Source: Isoetes taiwanensis (Eukaryota; Streptophyta; Lycopodiopsida; Isoetales; Isoetaceae). From it: a stretch of DNA of 64,000 nucleotides. The notes under the pieces were generated by a model, which was not told the DNA's origin, ran no database searches, and saw only the letters and a program-made list of their open reading frames with translations. Position numbers and translations under genes: made by a program. Within the stretch, counting starts at the first letter, position 1, and every line of letters starts with the position of its first letter. The stretch spans positions 1,019,109 to 1,083,108 of the forward strand of contig JAJEKV010000027.1 in the NCBI GenBank assembly GCA_021234155.1, given 5' to 3'. Shown here piece after piece: positions 10,145 through 21,179 of this stretch.

Positions 10145-10668
10145 TCATTCTGTTGCTCTCGGTTCTGACAGATTAGGCAGAAGGAAAATAGGGTAGTATA
10201 ACGACATACTTGTTGCAGAGTATAAATGAAAAGCTCGCACCATAGCAAAAAACAAAAATTCTCCTTGCCGAACCCCTGCCATATCAGATTTGCAATCAGG
10301 CACTGGATTAAACATTTTAGATGCATCCCATTCTACGTGCATCCCACGTGTCTCTGAAATGGAAAATCGTCTCAAATGTTTTCTCTCAGATTTTTTTCAT
10401 GTAATGTAGAATGAAATTCAATCAGAAATAAGAGTACCTTCTGAATTTGTTGCCTCTTGATGCCCTTGCAGCTCCAGGATCTAGATGAAAAGCTCCAGCT
10501 CAAGCTTAACAATGACTGAAGAATGTAAAGATGAAAAAGGCAAAAACAAAATTACCTGAGAGGTAGCTCCATAAGCTAGATAATGGGCCAGAATTATAGT
10601 TTTGAAATGGATGTTCCTCTGTTGCCTCTTTCTTTTAAACTCTATCTGGCTCATTATAATACCAACGC
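10145..10668 (-). CDS. Unidentified multi-exon gene or gene fragment
   Basis: Three exon-like blocks keep one reading frame across consensus splice sites. Block 10556-10668 (acceptor GGCTTAG, donor GTAATT) encodes VGIIMSQIEFKRKRQQRN..AHYLAYGATSQ. Block 10438-10480 (acceptor TCATCTAG, donor GTACTC) encodes ILELQGHQEATNSE. Block 10353 downward (acceptor ATTTCAG) encodes ETRGMHVEWDASKMFNPVPD..GEFLFFAMVRAFHLYSATS and runs to a stop near 10145, unless it splices at GTATGT (about 10210). A further possible exon at about 9950-10008 encodes DLFAYAREIKPERYL-like sequence but is out of phase with that donor. The first block starts within a codon, so upstream exons or a promoter are missing. The family is not recognised. 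It may be a captured fragment. Confidence 0.45.
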
Positions 10669-11108
10669 CTAAGCCGAGAATTAATATAAATCAAATCATG
10701 GTTAAAAAGGACCGGTAGGCGATTGCGGCATGCAACTCCACCCATTTGCAATCAGATAGGATAGATAGATAGCCCAACTTTTCTTGGCAAAGGCGAAGGC
10801 GTGAAAAAGCACGCGTGGCATGAGTTCGGCATGCATCGGCAATAAGGCTTTGTGGTTGCATCTAAGCAATAAGATCCCGGCTCTTGAACACGGCAACCAA
10901 ACTCTCTAAAATGCAGATTCGACTTGTCTAATCATTAATGCGCTTCAGTAAAAACAATACCTGACATGTATCCCCTTTTAGCAACAGAGTTTATTTGACT
11001 TGTAGAGCTATGTTCTGAAAAATCCAAAGCAAACAAAAAGCCAAAGTTATTCGAACTCCCGAATCAGTAGATGAACAGAAGTGAATTACAAAATGGATTT
11101 ACCAATCC
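10669..11108. other. No gene recognised
   Basis: No supported exon, RNA or repeat was found in this interval beyond short chance ORFs. Confidence 0.4.
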
Positions 11109-11244
11109 CACGGATCAACAGACCCACAACACTCTGACATCTGGTGCAATAAAACCCCATTTCACATACCCATCGGCGGATCAGCGGACCCACAACACTC
11201 TGACATCGGTGCAACAAAAAACCCCATTTCACATACCCATCAGC
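11109..11244. repeat. Two-copy tandem repeat of about 66 bp
   Basis: CGGATCA(A/G)C(A/G)GACCCACAA through CATTTCACATACCCATC occurs twice head to tail (about 11113-11175 and 11176-11243), with a few substitutions. Confidence 0.85.
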
Positions 11245-11624
11245 AAAAATATGTGAAATCGCACCTGATTTGGAGCTAAAAGAGGATCTATCCATTTCTA
11301 AATGGATTATACCTGCCGGTGAATAGATGGTGCACACAGAAGGGGGGAAATTTTCGTGGCAATGCATGCCCGGATGGAAAGGGGCAAAAAAGCAATAAAA
11401 CCCCCGAAAACCCTCAGCTTTCAAATCATATTAAAAAATTTGCTAGCGATTTTTGGAAGTACCGGAATATTTTCCGACGACCAAAATGCCAACAATCTTA
11501 GGAAATTATGCTAAAAAAAAAACCAAAAACCTTTCTCACCAAGCCGGAAAATCTCAAATTAACAAGATTGATTGATTTAAGCTCTAATCATGTTGGATAA
11601 TACTAATTCCCAAGATACTTAGAG

Positions 11625-11730
11625 TTAGAACCAAGACCCTTAAGTTAGATAGAGACCGCATCTGCATTCATCTTAGCTTAGTTGTCGCTCTTATCTTGCT
11701 AAGTGTCTTCTTGTCTACACAATGGTAATA
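11625..11730 (+). repeat. Dispersed repeat shared with 49868-49975
   Basis: Both intervals contain GAACCAAGACCCTTAA, GCATCTGCATTCATC and CTTGCTAAGTGTCTTCTT in the same order and spacing. The family is unknown; here the repeat abuts the tandem block at 11735. Confidence 0.75.
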
Positions 11731-11849
11731 ATATGTAGCACAATAACAGGGGGTTCCAGGGATATGGATGCATAAATCACTATCCTGAGACCATAGACCA
11801 TACCCCTAAAACATTGGAATGGGTTATTATTGAAAAAAAAAACATCAAT

Positions 11850-12055
11850 TCAATAGAAAAAATAAGCATATTAATTTGCTAGTCGCATTTGTTAAAGCGT
11901 TCTTATTAGGATATTGAATTACCTTGATAGAGGTTCGAGTCTCCGTATCTCAAAATCTGAAACCTTAAGTGAACCCGTATAGAGAGAAGCGAACCCTTAC
12001 TCGGTATTTCATATTCCAAAACCTTAGGCAAACATGTATTCCATGTTTCAAAATC
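11850..12055 (+). repeat. tRNA-like SINE copy 2
   Basis: The B-box GGTTCGAGTCT is at 11932-11942, with the A-box-like GCTAGTCGCATTTG at about 11878-11891. The spacing of roughly 40 bases fits a tRNA-derived head. It is preceded by an A-tract and shares its 3' body with copies 1 and 3. Confidence 0.6.
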
Positions 12056-12309
12056 ATAGGCACCCCCAGTCATAAATGACCATAATCGAAACAGGAGGCA
12101 CCTAGAGGCTTCAAATACACTCTGAGCCATAGAATGAATAGATCCAATGACTGAGGTAGCCCATGGAGCACCTCGTTTAGAATATATAGCACAATAACAG
12201 GGGATTCCAGGGGGATTTGATATGGATGCATAAATCACTATCCTAAGACCATAGACCACCCCTAAAACATTTGAATAGGCTATTATTGAAAAAAAAAATA
12301 TCAATTCAA

Positions 12310-12515
12310 TAGAAAAAATAAGCATATTAATTTGCTAGTCGCATTGATTAAAGCGTTCTTATTAGGATATTGAATTATTTTGATAGAGGTTCGAGTCTCC
12401 GTATCTGAAACCTTAAGCGAGCCCGTATAGAGAGGAGTCTCGGTATTTCATATTCCAAAACATTAGGCAAACCTGTCTTCCATATTTCAAAATCAAAGTC
12501 ACCCCCAGTCATAAA
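12310..12515 (+). repeat. tRNA-like SINE copy 3
   Basis: The B-box GGTTCGAGTCT is at 12388-12398. This copy is nearly identical to copy 2 and lies inside the second unit of the tandem duplication, so it probably arose by local duplication rather than a new insertion. Confidence 0.6.
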
Positions 12516-12520
12516 TGACC

Positions 12521-12975
12521 ATAACTACCAACACATAACTACCATTGACATTAATAAATATAACCATTGGATCCAACACATTTAAATTAAAATCCCCCTT
12601 AAACCCCCTTTGGTTTGGGTGCATATTCACCACGGGGGTGACTCAGGGCATCGAGAGAGTTCGGATTGGCATATTAAGCCCCTTATTCTTTAATCTACAC
12701 CGTGCGTAAAGTTCCTCGTTTGTGGGGTATGCAAGTACAAGATTTGCTATCTTTTGTATAATAAGATTATAAAATACTATATGATTTCAACCAGGAATAC
12801 TATATGGTGTTGATTTAAATGCGTGCAAAATATAATTATGAGGGCTCTCATTGCCCTCGTCACCGTGTGAATATGCACCCAAACCAAAGGGGTTTAAGGG
12901 GATTTTAATTTAAATGTGTTGGATCAATGGTTATATTTATTAATGTCAATGGTAGTTATGTGTTGGTTATTATAC
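12521..12975 (+). mobile_element. MITE with about 105-bp terminal inverted repeats
   Basis: The left arm CCAACACATAACTACCATTG through CCCCTTTGGTTTGGGTGCAT is repeated in inverse orientation at about 12850-12966. The outer sequence GTATAATAACCAACACATAA is seen on the right arm. There is no coding capacity. A second copy, inverted, starts at 18226. I cannot assign a DNA-transposon superfamily without a clear target duplication. Confidence 0.85.
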
Positions 12976-13170
12976 TAAAAAATTTTGGCCCCGGACCCAT
13001 AAAAAAAAAGGCGACGTGAGAATATAAAGACATTTAAAACATGTAGCAATATGTGTTATGTAATATGTAGCATTAAGAAAAAAAAGGGTATATAGTAAAA
13101 TGAAACATGAGTATAATGTAATATAATTATATATGCTATAAAAGCATTTTATTTAGAAATTTAAAAAGCC
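12976..13170 (+). repeat. Left arm flank of a large inverted repeat
   Basis: AT-rich sequence beginning TTATACTAAAAAATTTTGG and containing AAAACATGTAGCAATATGTG. It matches the reverse complement of 18085-18230. With the adjacent MITE it forms an inverted repeat around about 5 kb. Confidence 0.7.
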
Positions 13171-15096
13171 AATGCCGTTTAGCACATCAAAATTTCTTGT
13201 TGTCTGAGGATAGATATAATAAGCAGTTGAAATCGAGGGAAAAGACTTCTTTCTAGACATCAAATTGCAAAAGTGATGTTTACGTGTAAAGGAGTAGAAG
13301 AATGAACAAGATAAAAAAAGCGACTACCTTAAAAAAACAAAACCGTTGCAGCGTTGCTTCTTCAATTCAAAGCCGAGTAGGAAGTGCTTGGATTCTTCCA
13401 CGCTTTAAACCAACTATGGGACCCAGGAACTCAACGTCAAACATTGGGAAGGGCTATCCATGGCCATCTGCTTTGCTTACTTTTTATACTTTAGCTCGAG
13501 ACTAGTCCTTTACGCAACCTCGGAGTCCTCTTCATGGTTGCCTTATTCAATCTGAGAGATACCACGAGTCCTTAGCGCCCAAAAACCGGTAATAAGATAG
13601 CATAAATGCCAAATCAACATGTCTTGCATGGGTAGCATCAATTCCTGTTAAGCCATTACTATATAGAATTTTCTCTTGTAAAATAGCTTTCTTTGATGGA
13701 AAGCCAAGGAACTTCATTAGGCTTGAGGGTTTTCTATAACTACTCCATAGACACTAGTGAAGGTTCAAAATATTTACTACAAGACACTATGAGATGCTAT
13801 CTTTGGCATCATACGCCAGATCAAAATAGGCTAATATCATATTCCTTTGCATTTAAAAGCGTACACAAAAGTTCGGACCAAACACCAATTACCAATTGCC
13901 AATCAATTCCTCTAATTTCCTCAATAGTTCGCTTCCAATTGAATAGTGGGTCCCTCGGATAAGCACACCCACAAGATCATCTTCTACGTCTTACACATGT
14001 TGACCAAAAAGCGGAAACACCCTTCTTCTAGAATAGAATAGATAAGCAATTACAACCACGAAATCCTCTCCTCGCATACATGTAAAACCGAAAATAAAGA
14101 TACCTTTGTTCTTCTTCTTTAAGCAATTTCAGCGGATAAGCAATTACAACCCACGGAACCTTGCATGCGCTATGGAGAATGCGGAACAGGATAAATACCC
14201 TTTGTATGTGCTATGGAGAATGCACAAAACAGAATAAATGCCCCGATTTAGGTGGTAAACTTATAAAGCTTGGATAGTTGAGATACTTCAGCTCCTTCAC
14301 GAACCATAAGGAAAAAACCCCAAAAGCGGATATAGGATGCAAGATGAAGCGAGTTTTCTCTTAAGAACAATGATGAAGGCAAGATCCCTACTAAGCAATG
14401 CAAGCGAGAATGAAGCTATAAATATGAAAGCGAAGCAAGCGAGAGGCGACTACTGATTTGCGTATTCGGGGAAAGGAAGGAGTTTCGAGTTTGCTTTTTA
14501 GGGATCGGGGGTTTGCGGATATCATCTTTGCAAGCAAAGATCCATAAAAAAAAGCAAATGGCAAGAACACCACAGCAACTCCGATCAAACATGCACCACA
14601 ACCAAACCACGAAAGGAGTCTCTTTGTTACTACCATTGCTAGCAGACAAAACACAGATCTTCAAATTATGCACCACACCGAACCTCGATCCTCGATCCGG
14701 CTTCTTCCAGATTTTGCACCTCCGATCCTGCTTCTTCAAATGCGATTGCACCTCCGTCCGGGTTCTTGGACTCTTCGAACCATTGGCCAAGGAAAGTATC
14801 TTTGATGCTCCGATCTAAGAAAAGCGAGGCGCCATAACTTCCGCCAAAAAAAGAAAATTGATTAGCACGGGAAAGCAGATCTTACTCTTCTTGGATCTAC
14901 TCGCTCAAAGTTTGCCTGCCTCTGTTTGCGCTTGACTTCTCAAAAAGCGATGCGGGGCTCGGCATGCAAAACATGATAAAACATGATTTCTCTCTTCTAA
15001 CCCTAAAACCACGATGGCCGCGATGCTTGCATGCCAAACTCGAAAATAACAACTAAAATAAAAAAAGGGCTTTTGTTGTGAGGCCCTTGATGTTGG
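13171..15096. other. No gene recognised; interior of the large inverted repeat
   Basis: Short ORFs occur on both strands with no family motif, and no transposase-like block is seen. Long stretches are rich in GCGA/AGCGA words, and 14150-14240 holds a short duplication around TGCTATGGAGAATGC. Confidence 0.45.
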
Positions 15097-16352
15097 ACCT
15101 TGAAAAAAAAAAAACTAAATCAACGACTAAGAAATGATGCACTCTAGATGTACGCATTAGTACATCCATTCAAATACGCCATGAAATCTTAGAAAAACCT
15201 TTGTGAAAACCGTACAAAAACACAAAGAAAACCCCCTGTTATTATGCTACATATTCGAAATAAGAGGTACCCAGAGGCTCCAACATACAATCTGGGCCCG
15301 ATGGACAGATCCGACGACTAAGGTAGTCCAGTATGCACCTCGTTTAGAATTCATAGCACACCCAGACAGTTGCCAAGGCCGTAGAAGTTGTGCCACATGT
15401 TAGTATGACACATCAATACATGTTATAGATGCACCACACCATCAAAAAGTGTCTTCCTCCATACCTTTGTATCATAGACAATTATCCAGGAATTCATTCT
15501 ACCTAGGTAATTTAGCCCAACATATCCCATAATAGTAAATAAGTGCTCTTTCCAGCTCCCACTAAAGTGCCAAATGCCAAGGGGGTCATTTGGGTTAGAG
15601 TAGATAGAGGTATAAATATAGAAATTGTAGAGCTGGTAGACACATAGATAATTGTGTCCATTAGTATTAGCTATTTCATGCACTTTAAGGTACACAAATA
15701 GGCCAGATGAATCTCCGTTGCAGATCCTCGACCAGATAGCTATCCAATCACATAAGGTTCACGTAAGGTTTTGAAATATGAAATATGGAGACTCCTCTCT
15801 ATACGTGTTCACCTAAGGTTTCATATTTTGAGATAGGGAGACTTGAACCTCTACCAAAATATTTTGAGATAGGGAGACTTGAACCTCTACCAAAATTATT
15901 CAGTATCCTAATAAGAATACTTTAACCAATGCAACCAACAAACTAACGTGCTTATTTTTTCTATTGGATCTATATTTGTTTTTTCCAATAATAACCTATT
16001 CAATTGTTTTAGGGGTATGGTTTATGGTCTCAGGGATAGTGATTTATGCTTCCATATCAAATCCCCCTAGAACCCCCTATTATTGTGCTACATAATTGCG
16101 TCCAAAGGCCATTTATACACAAGTGGAACAAGGAAGCTTTTGGCCTAAAGGTTTACTCCCTCAAAGGGGCAATTCAGTTACGCTCTTGTAAATATGAATA
16201 TGTAGCATTATAACAGGGGGTTTTTTTTTGGATTTTGTACGCTTTTTGGCATGGTTTTCCTATGATTTTAGTGCCGTATTCACTAGTCCATACTAAATAG
16301 TATTTCTAGAGTGCGGCTTTTTTGAAGCGTTGATTTTTTTTCAGCTTAAACA
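15097..16352. repeat. Foldback-type element with about 160-bp arms
   Basis: The left arm, 15097-15260 (AAATCAACG.. to CCCCCTGTTATTATGCTACA), matches the reverse complement of the right arm, 16194-16352. Between the arms lie a D-type block (15262-15362), a short open stretch on the minus strand (15423-15695, no family), an inverted SINE and an inverted A-type block (15960-16095). Confidence 0.75.
15750..15965 (-). repeat. tRNA-like SINE copy 4, inverted, with internal duplication
   Basis: The reverse complement carries the same B-box region as copies 1-3. A segment of about 35-40 bp spanning the B-box (TTTTGAGATAGGGAGACTTG.. on the plus strand) is present twice in tandem, at about 15823 and 15858. 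Confidence 0.6.
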
Positions 16353-18084
16353 ATCTAACGGTTCTTATTTTGGCCTCCTCATTATATGCATGCAACCAGA
16401 GAAGTTCTTTTCTCTGAAAATCTCTTGTTGGTGGTATTCGATTCGTCCTGTTGTGGTGGTATGCTTGATCTTTCTTTTGTGTTTGCTAACGATGTGTTAA
16501 GTTTTAATCTTATGCAGATATTAGCATGATGTTAATCTTATGTTAATCTTATGCATGCTTGATATTATTTGAAGGCAGGTGCTTCATTGGGTTGTTATTA
16601 CGTTCTTGCTCGTCATACATCTTCTTTAAACATTACAGAAACCGTTCTTCATATTAGCATGAGCAGATGTTATTAATGGACACAGATCTTCCGGTTTCTC
16701 TTTTTGTTTATCAAAACCCCTTATTACAGAAACCGTTCTTGATTAGCATGGCGAGATATTATTATTGGAGGCAGATCTTCGGTTTTCCTTTTTGTCTTCA
16801 ACCCCTTAGCTCAAAACTTCTGATCCACGGATATTTAGGCTGTCATTAGTTTGGATCTCTTTGTAAAATGACCTCGAGAACCATGATTTTCCTCGATTTC
16901 TCACGATTTACCCATGATCTCATGGTATACACCGCTTTGGTTGAAACCCTAAGAAGATAAAAAGTGTGCAAAAATGTCGGTAGCAATCGGGGCTTGAAAT
17001 CGATCCGGCACTTTGAAACTACGGCAATACCACGGTCAAATCAGGACTTTCGAACCATGTGGAAGCATTCAGGCTGCCATACGCAATGTCGGTCGGCCGT
17101 AGCCACCGCCATTTGGTGCCATCTCCATTGTCGAGAAGCCCTAACCACGCCATCTCGAGATGTGCAAACCCTAACCCTTATCTATTCTTGTTCAAAATTG
17201 GAAATGTCAACCTTCCTTTAACCTTGGAGAATTAAAATGTAACCCTTCCTCACAATCTCTACCATATTATTCATATTATTGCTTGTGTTACTTTCATTTG
17301 GGATTCCACTACTGCTTAAAGTCTATATCTTGCGACATGGAGCATTGTTCCATCACGGTAGAATTCTTCTTGTCTTCTTTGTCGGTAATTTAGGTGTAAT
17401 GTTCCATTTAGAAATTTTATGATGTATTTCATGGAGTTTATCTTTTGTTTCTTGACAAGCATTCAAAACTTCTAAGACTTGCCACTATTGTAAATCATGG
17501 CAATCATCCTTTAATCCCATTTCCTTGAAAATCGGGTTTCAAAATTATCGTTTTCTCGGAAAATTAAGCTAATGTGGAGGGTTGCTCCCTCTGGGAGGGT
17601 AATGCCCGTCCGTTGAAGAGTGCTCCGGCAGTCTAAAGAAAAATGCCACATGGGCAATGTCTTGGGGCGTAGTGGAATACATGAAAAAAATTTATTGTTG
17701 ACATGGCATGGCTAGTGGTTGGGCATGAAATTCGTTGCTACTCTTAAGCGGCGGGAGTGGAATCACGGCCTCATATTATCTTTAAAATTACTAGTTATTG
17801 TCCAAATTACTAGTTATTACTAAAAGGTGGTTATTAACAATTTTTTTTTCTTAAAATTGTAGATATTAGTTCAACATCTTACAATGAGGCGAATGGCGCG
17901 AAGCAGGTGAGGCCAAGGCTCAACATCCGAGCGAGCGAGAGTCATGCAAGCGAGAAGGCATCACGTATGAAATAAATCATCACGCACAAGAACGCCGAAG
18001 GCGAAGGCGCCAAATCAGCGAAGATGTGCATCATATCTTAAGCCGCTATCCATTCTGAGTGTATTGGTTGCTATAATACTCTTG
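16353..18084. other. No gene recognised; contains a degenerate two-copy repeat
   Basis: At about 16632-16810 the motif TTACAGAAACCGTTCTT..ATTAGCATG..AGAT.TTATTA..GGCAGATCTTC recurs after about 90 bp. At 17790-17815 AAATTACTAGTTATT is repeated. No gene family is recognised. Confidence 0.45.
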
Positions 18085-18545
18085 CCATCTTCAATGACTT
18101 AATAAATTTTAAAATAATATGCTTTTAAAGCATATGCTATAATGTTAAATATTAGATTTCACATATTGCTACATGTTTTGCATGTTTTTACGCATGTTTG
18201 TTTTTTTTAGGGCCGAAGAGACCAATTTTGGTATAACAACCAATACATAACTACCATTAACATTAATGAACACAACCATTGGATTTAACATATTTAAATT
18301 AAAATCCCCCTTAAACCCCCTTTGGTTTGGGTGCTTATTCACACGGGGGGTGACGTAGGGCAGCGAGAGCCCTTGTAATTATATTTTCCACGTATAAAAT
18401 CAACACCATATAGTATTTTGCTTCAAATCTTATAGTATTTTGCATATGTTGTTATACGGTATACCAATTTGTGTACTTGCATACCCCACAAACGAGGAAC
18501 TTTATCTACGGTATAGATTAAGGAATAAGGGTTGAATATGCCTAT
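18085..18545 (-). mobile_element. Inverted partner: flank plus truncated MITE
   Basis: 18085-18229 is the inverse of 12976-13170. 18226-18545 is the same MITE in the opposite orientation: ATACATAACTACCATTAACA through CCCCTTTGGTTTGGGTGC, then the interior with ACTTGCATACCCCACAAACG. Its outer terminal repeat is missing after about 18545. Confidence 0.75.
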
Positions 18546-20695
18546 CCAACAGCCACTAGTGCAATAACTTGTTAACCTAATAACTTATTGACTTTTAATA
18601 AATTCTATCATATCACGTGGCATTCTCTGGCCCGATTACTTGACTTGGCATACATATGCCTGCCACAATAATCATTCTTTAATATTTCTCCTTTCAAGGG
18701 GCAGCCCGTAATAACTGCCATTTTGTGCGCACTTTACCTTTTCTCCTTGCTCGATTCTTCTTCCTTTTCATCCTTGCTCGAGTCTTCATCCTTTCTCTGT
18801 TCGATCGAAGAGATCACCCGTAGAGCATACAAACTTAATTATATGATAGTTGATTGGTCAGATGGGACGTCTCAACTAGCACCTATAAATCGAATCTCGA
18901 AGCTTCCAATCAAGTTGCAGATATAACTTGAGAAGGAAGAGAGGTTTTTTTATTGAATTTTTTTTAATCCAGTACTTGTTTCATGTTTCTGGATGCTTTG
19001 TTCTTATATTCTTTCAGTTTTTATAGTTTCTAGAGGATTTTCAGTCCCACAAACCCCCTATTTCCAACTAGCGAGCTCCCTTTCGATCAATGATGAGGCG
19101 AAGCTCATATTATTATTATGGTTTATCTAATATCGACTTCTAAAAAATATTCTCGAACAGTAAATGTATTGCTGGAGACGGCTTGTGACATCTATTATTT
19201 GTAAGCAAAGGCACAACTTGCATAAATAAATGATAGGATGTTAGCAAACACCTATATAAAAGCATGTATAAAGAAAATATACAAAAGCATATATAAGGAG
19301 GAAAGCATGCAAATACCAGACCATATATTCAAATATAAATTGCAGCCTGTTATCAACATACAATCAAAACTTCTTGAGCATTCTAAAAAAACAATCAGAT
19401 ATTGGCTGAAATAAGCGACCAAATGTCTACCGAGCACATGCATTGACAATTAACTATTTTTATTGAACCAAGCACTTCAAATGCCTCTGTGGAGGAAGTA
19501 ACCAAGAGCTTAGATATTGAAGAGAACCTTGGACATTGGTGCCTTCACGCTTAGACATGGCCTTATGAACTAATGCGACATTAATTCTATTTTATCTGAT
19601 ATAATGCAGTATGTTGCATATGTTGTTGTTGTAACAAACGCATGTGGCAACGACTAAAATGCCCATAGCATTCATGTTGAATGTATGGCCAAGAGCATTC
19701 TCCTAAAGAATACCAGCTTAACTTGAGGTATGTGGCCTTACGCGTCTCTATTAGGCATATAATGCTATGTAGCAACAACATAGAGTATTAGCACGCATAT
19801 TCTGAATCTATAACAAAATACAATAGAATAAGGTAATCTTACATTCAAAAGCAAAAATTATACATTTGGAGAACAAAGATCTACCATTATATTTTCAATA
19901 AAGCTAGAGCATTCATATCTAAATGCATAGCGACAATTAATTACCAACAACTCCAACCCAAATGAAAGCATTATATCTAAATGCAGAGCAACAAAGGATT
20001 ACCACCAACTTGAGCCCAAATGATACCTCAGATGATGCCTGTTTCAAAAGCACAATATGTTTTAAAAAAAATAGGAGTACAACAATTTAGCATGCCCTGT
20101 AAGAATATATATTGTAGAGCAAACCTAAAAGTATATCACTTTGTCGAATAGTTTTGTGGCCACCTTATTGATGAGCCACTGCACCTTCAAACAGAAACAA
20201 AATAGATAAGGACAAAGAACAAATAAAAATGGTTTCAAGCTTGAAATTAAAAAAGCAGTTTTGCTATTTGCTGCACTTCAGTCTTGCATGAAAATGGCCC
20301 ATGTTATTTGTTGGTATTCTAAGCTTAAAAGGATCTTAAGAGTATTGGAGGCCCCTTGTTCAAGCCAATCAACCAGATATGTTCCTAAGACTTTCTATTG
20401 AAGTACTTTTCTTAGATTACTATTTTTAGATAGCTCAAGTTCAGGATCTCTGTTTCAATGGACTCTGCCTTTGTTTTTTAGTAATATAGAACCCTAAAGA
20501 AATAAACGAAATGAGAAGTGACTCTTAAGGATTCCACTTCAAAAAAATAAAATAAAAAAGGGATTGCAGATTATGATTCTGTCCCACAAAAACCATCCCA
20601 ATTTCTCCTTAAAAAAATCACTGAATCTAGTTAATGACATCATCTCTATATTAATTTGCATCGTGATTGGGTGAGGCATTCTCTACTCACGAGCA
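18546..20695. other. No gene recognised
   Basis: AT-rich sequence with only short, unsupported ORFs. A near-repeat, TATATCTAAATGCA.AGC.ACAA, occurs at about 19910-19990. Confidence 0.45.
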
Positions 20696-20699
20696 GGGT

Positions 20700-21165
20700 A
20701 TAAATTAGTCGCTAAACTTAGCCAAATGGCGAAATTTTGGCCTTGTTTGGAAAAAAGTCGGCTAAACTATGTCCCTTTTTTGGCCAAAAAAAAAGAAAAT
20801 ATTAGCCAAGTCTATTTCACGTCCCACCTCCATTTCGTCCGACTTTAGCTAATTGCAAGAAAGTGTAAGTGCCAAAAATTGGAAAGTTTAGCCAAAACTT
20901 AGAAGCTTTTGCGTCAAAGTTTGGCGCACTTTAGCCAAATTAGTTCACAAGCTTTGTTTCTACTATGCTCTGTTAATATTTAGGTCTTGAATTAGTGCAA
21001 GTCAAACGATAGAAGATTTTTTTATTTTTTTATAAAGGTTTAGCCAAATGTAAGAAAGTACAGGTCACAAAATTTGAAAAGATTTGAAAAGTTTAGCTTA
21101 ACGATAGAAGCTTTCGCCTCAACTTTTGGCATACTTTAGCCAAGTCTATTTCACCAGTTTGGATA
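20700..21165 (+). mobile_element. TTTAGC-rich non-coding element, copy 1
   Basis: The interval contains many TTTAGCCAAA/TTTAGCTAA words. Two internal subrepeats follow the pattern TTTAGC.AA.T..AAGAAAGT.., AAGTTTAGC..AAC.ATAGAAGCTTT, then TTTGG..CACTTTAGCC. The start CGCTAAACTTAGCCAAATGGCGA matches the start of the element at 29219. It does not code for protein, and the exact ends are unclear. Confidence 0.6.
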
Positions 21166-21179
21166 TAAAAGTTCCTTAT

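Larger units (their letters stand above)
11735..12520 (+). repeat. Tandem duplication (period about 460 bp) carrying two SINE copies
   Basis: The order is A-B-C-D-A'-B'-C'. A is a block starting TAGCACAATAACAGGGG and running to a poly-A stretch. B is the tRNA-like SINE. C ends CACCCCCAGTCATAAATGACC. D is AGGCACCTAGAGGCTTC through GCACCTCGTTTAGAAT. A-B-C recurs from about 12182. Inverted, partial A, B and D blocks reappear at 15262-16100. Confidence 0.8.

Noticed and set aside
15423-15695. Organellar DNA insertion
   Set aside because: The ORF looked hydrophobic and mitochondrial-like at first, but matches no organellar gene I know.
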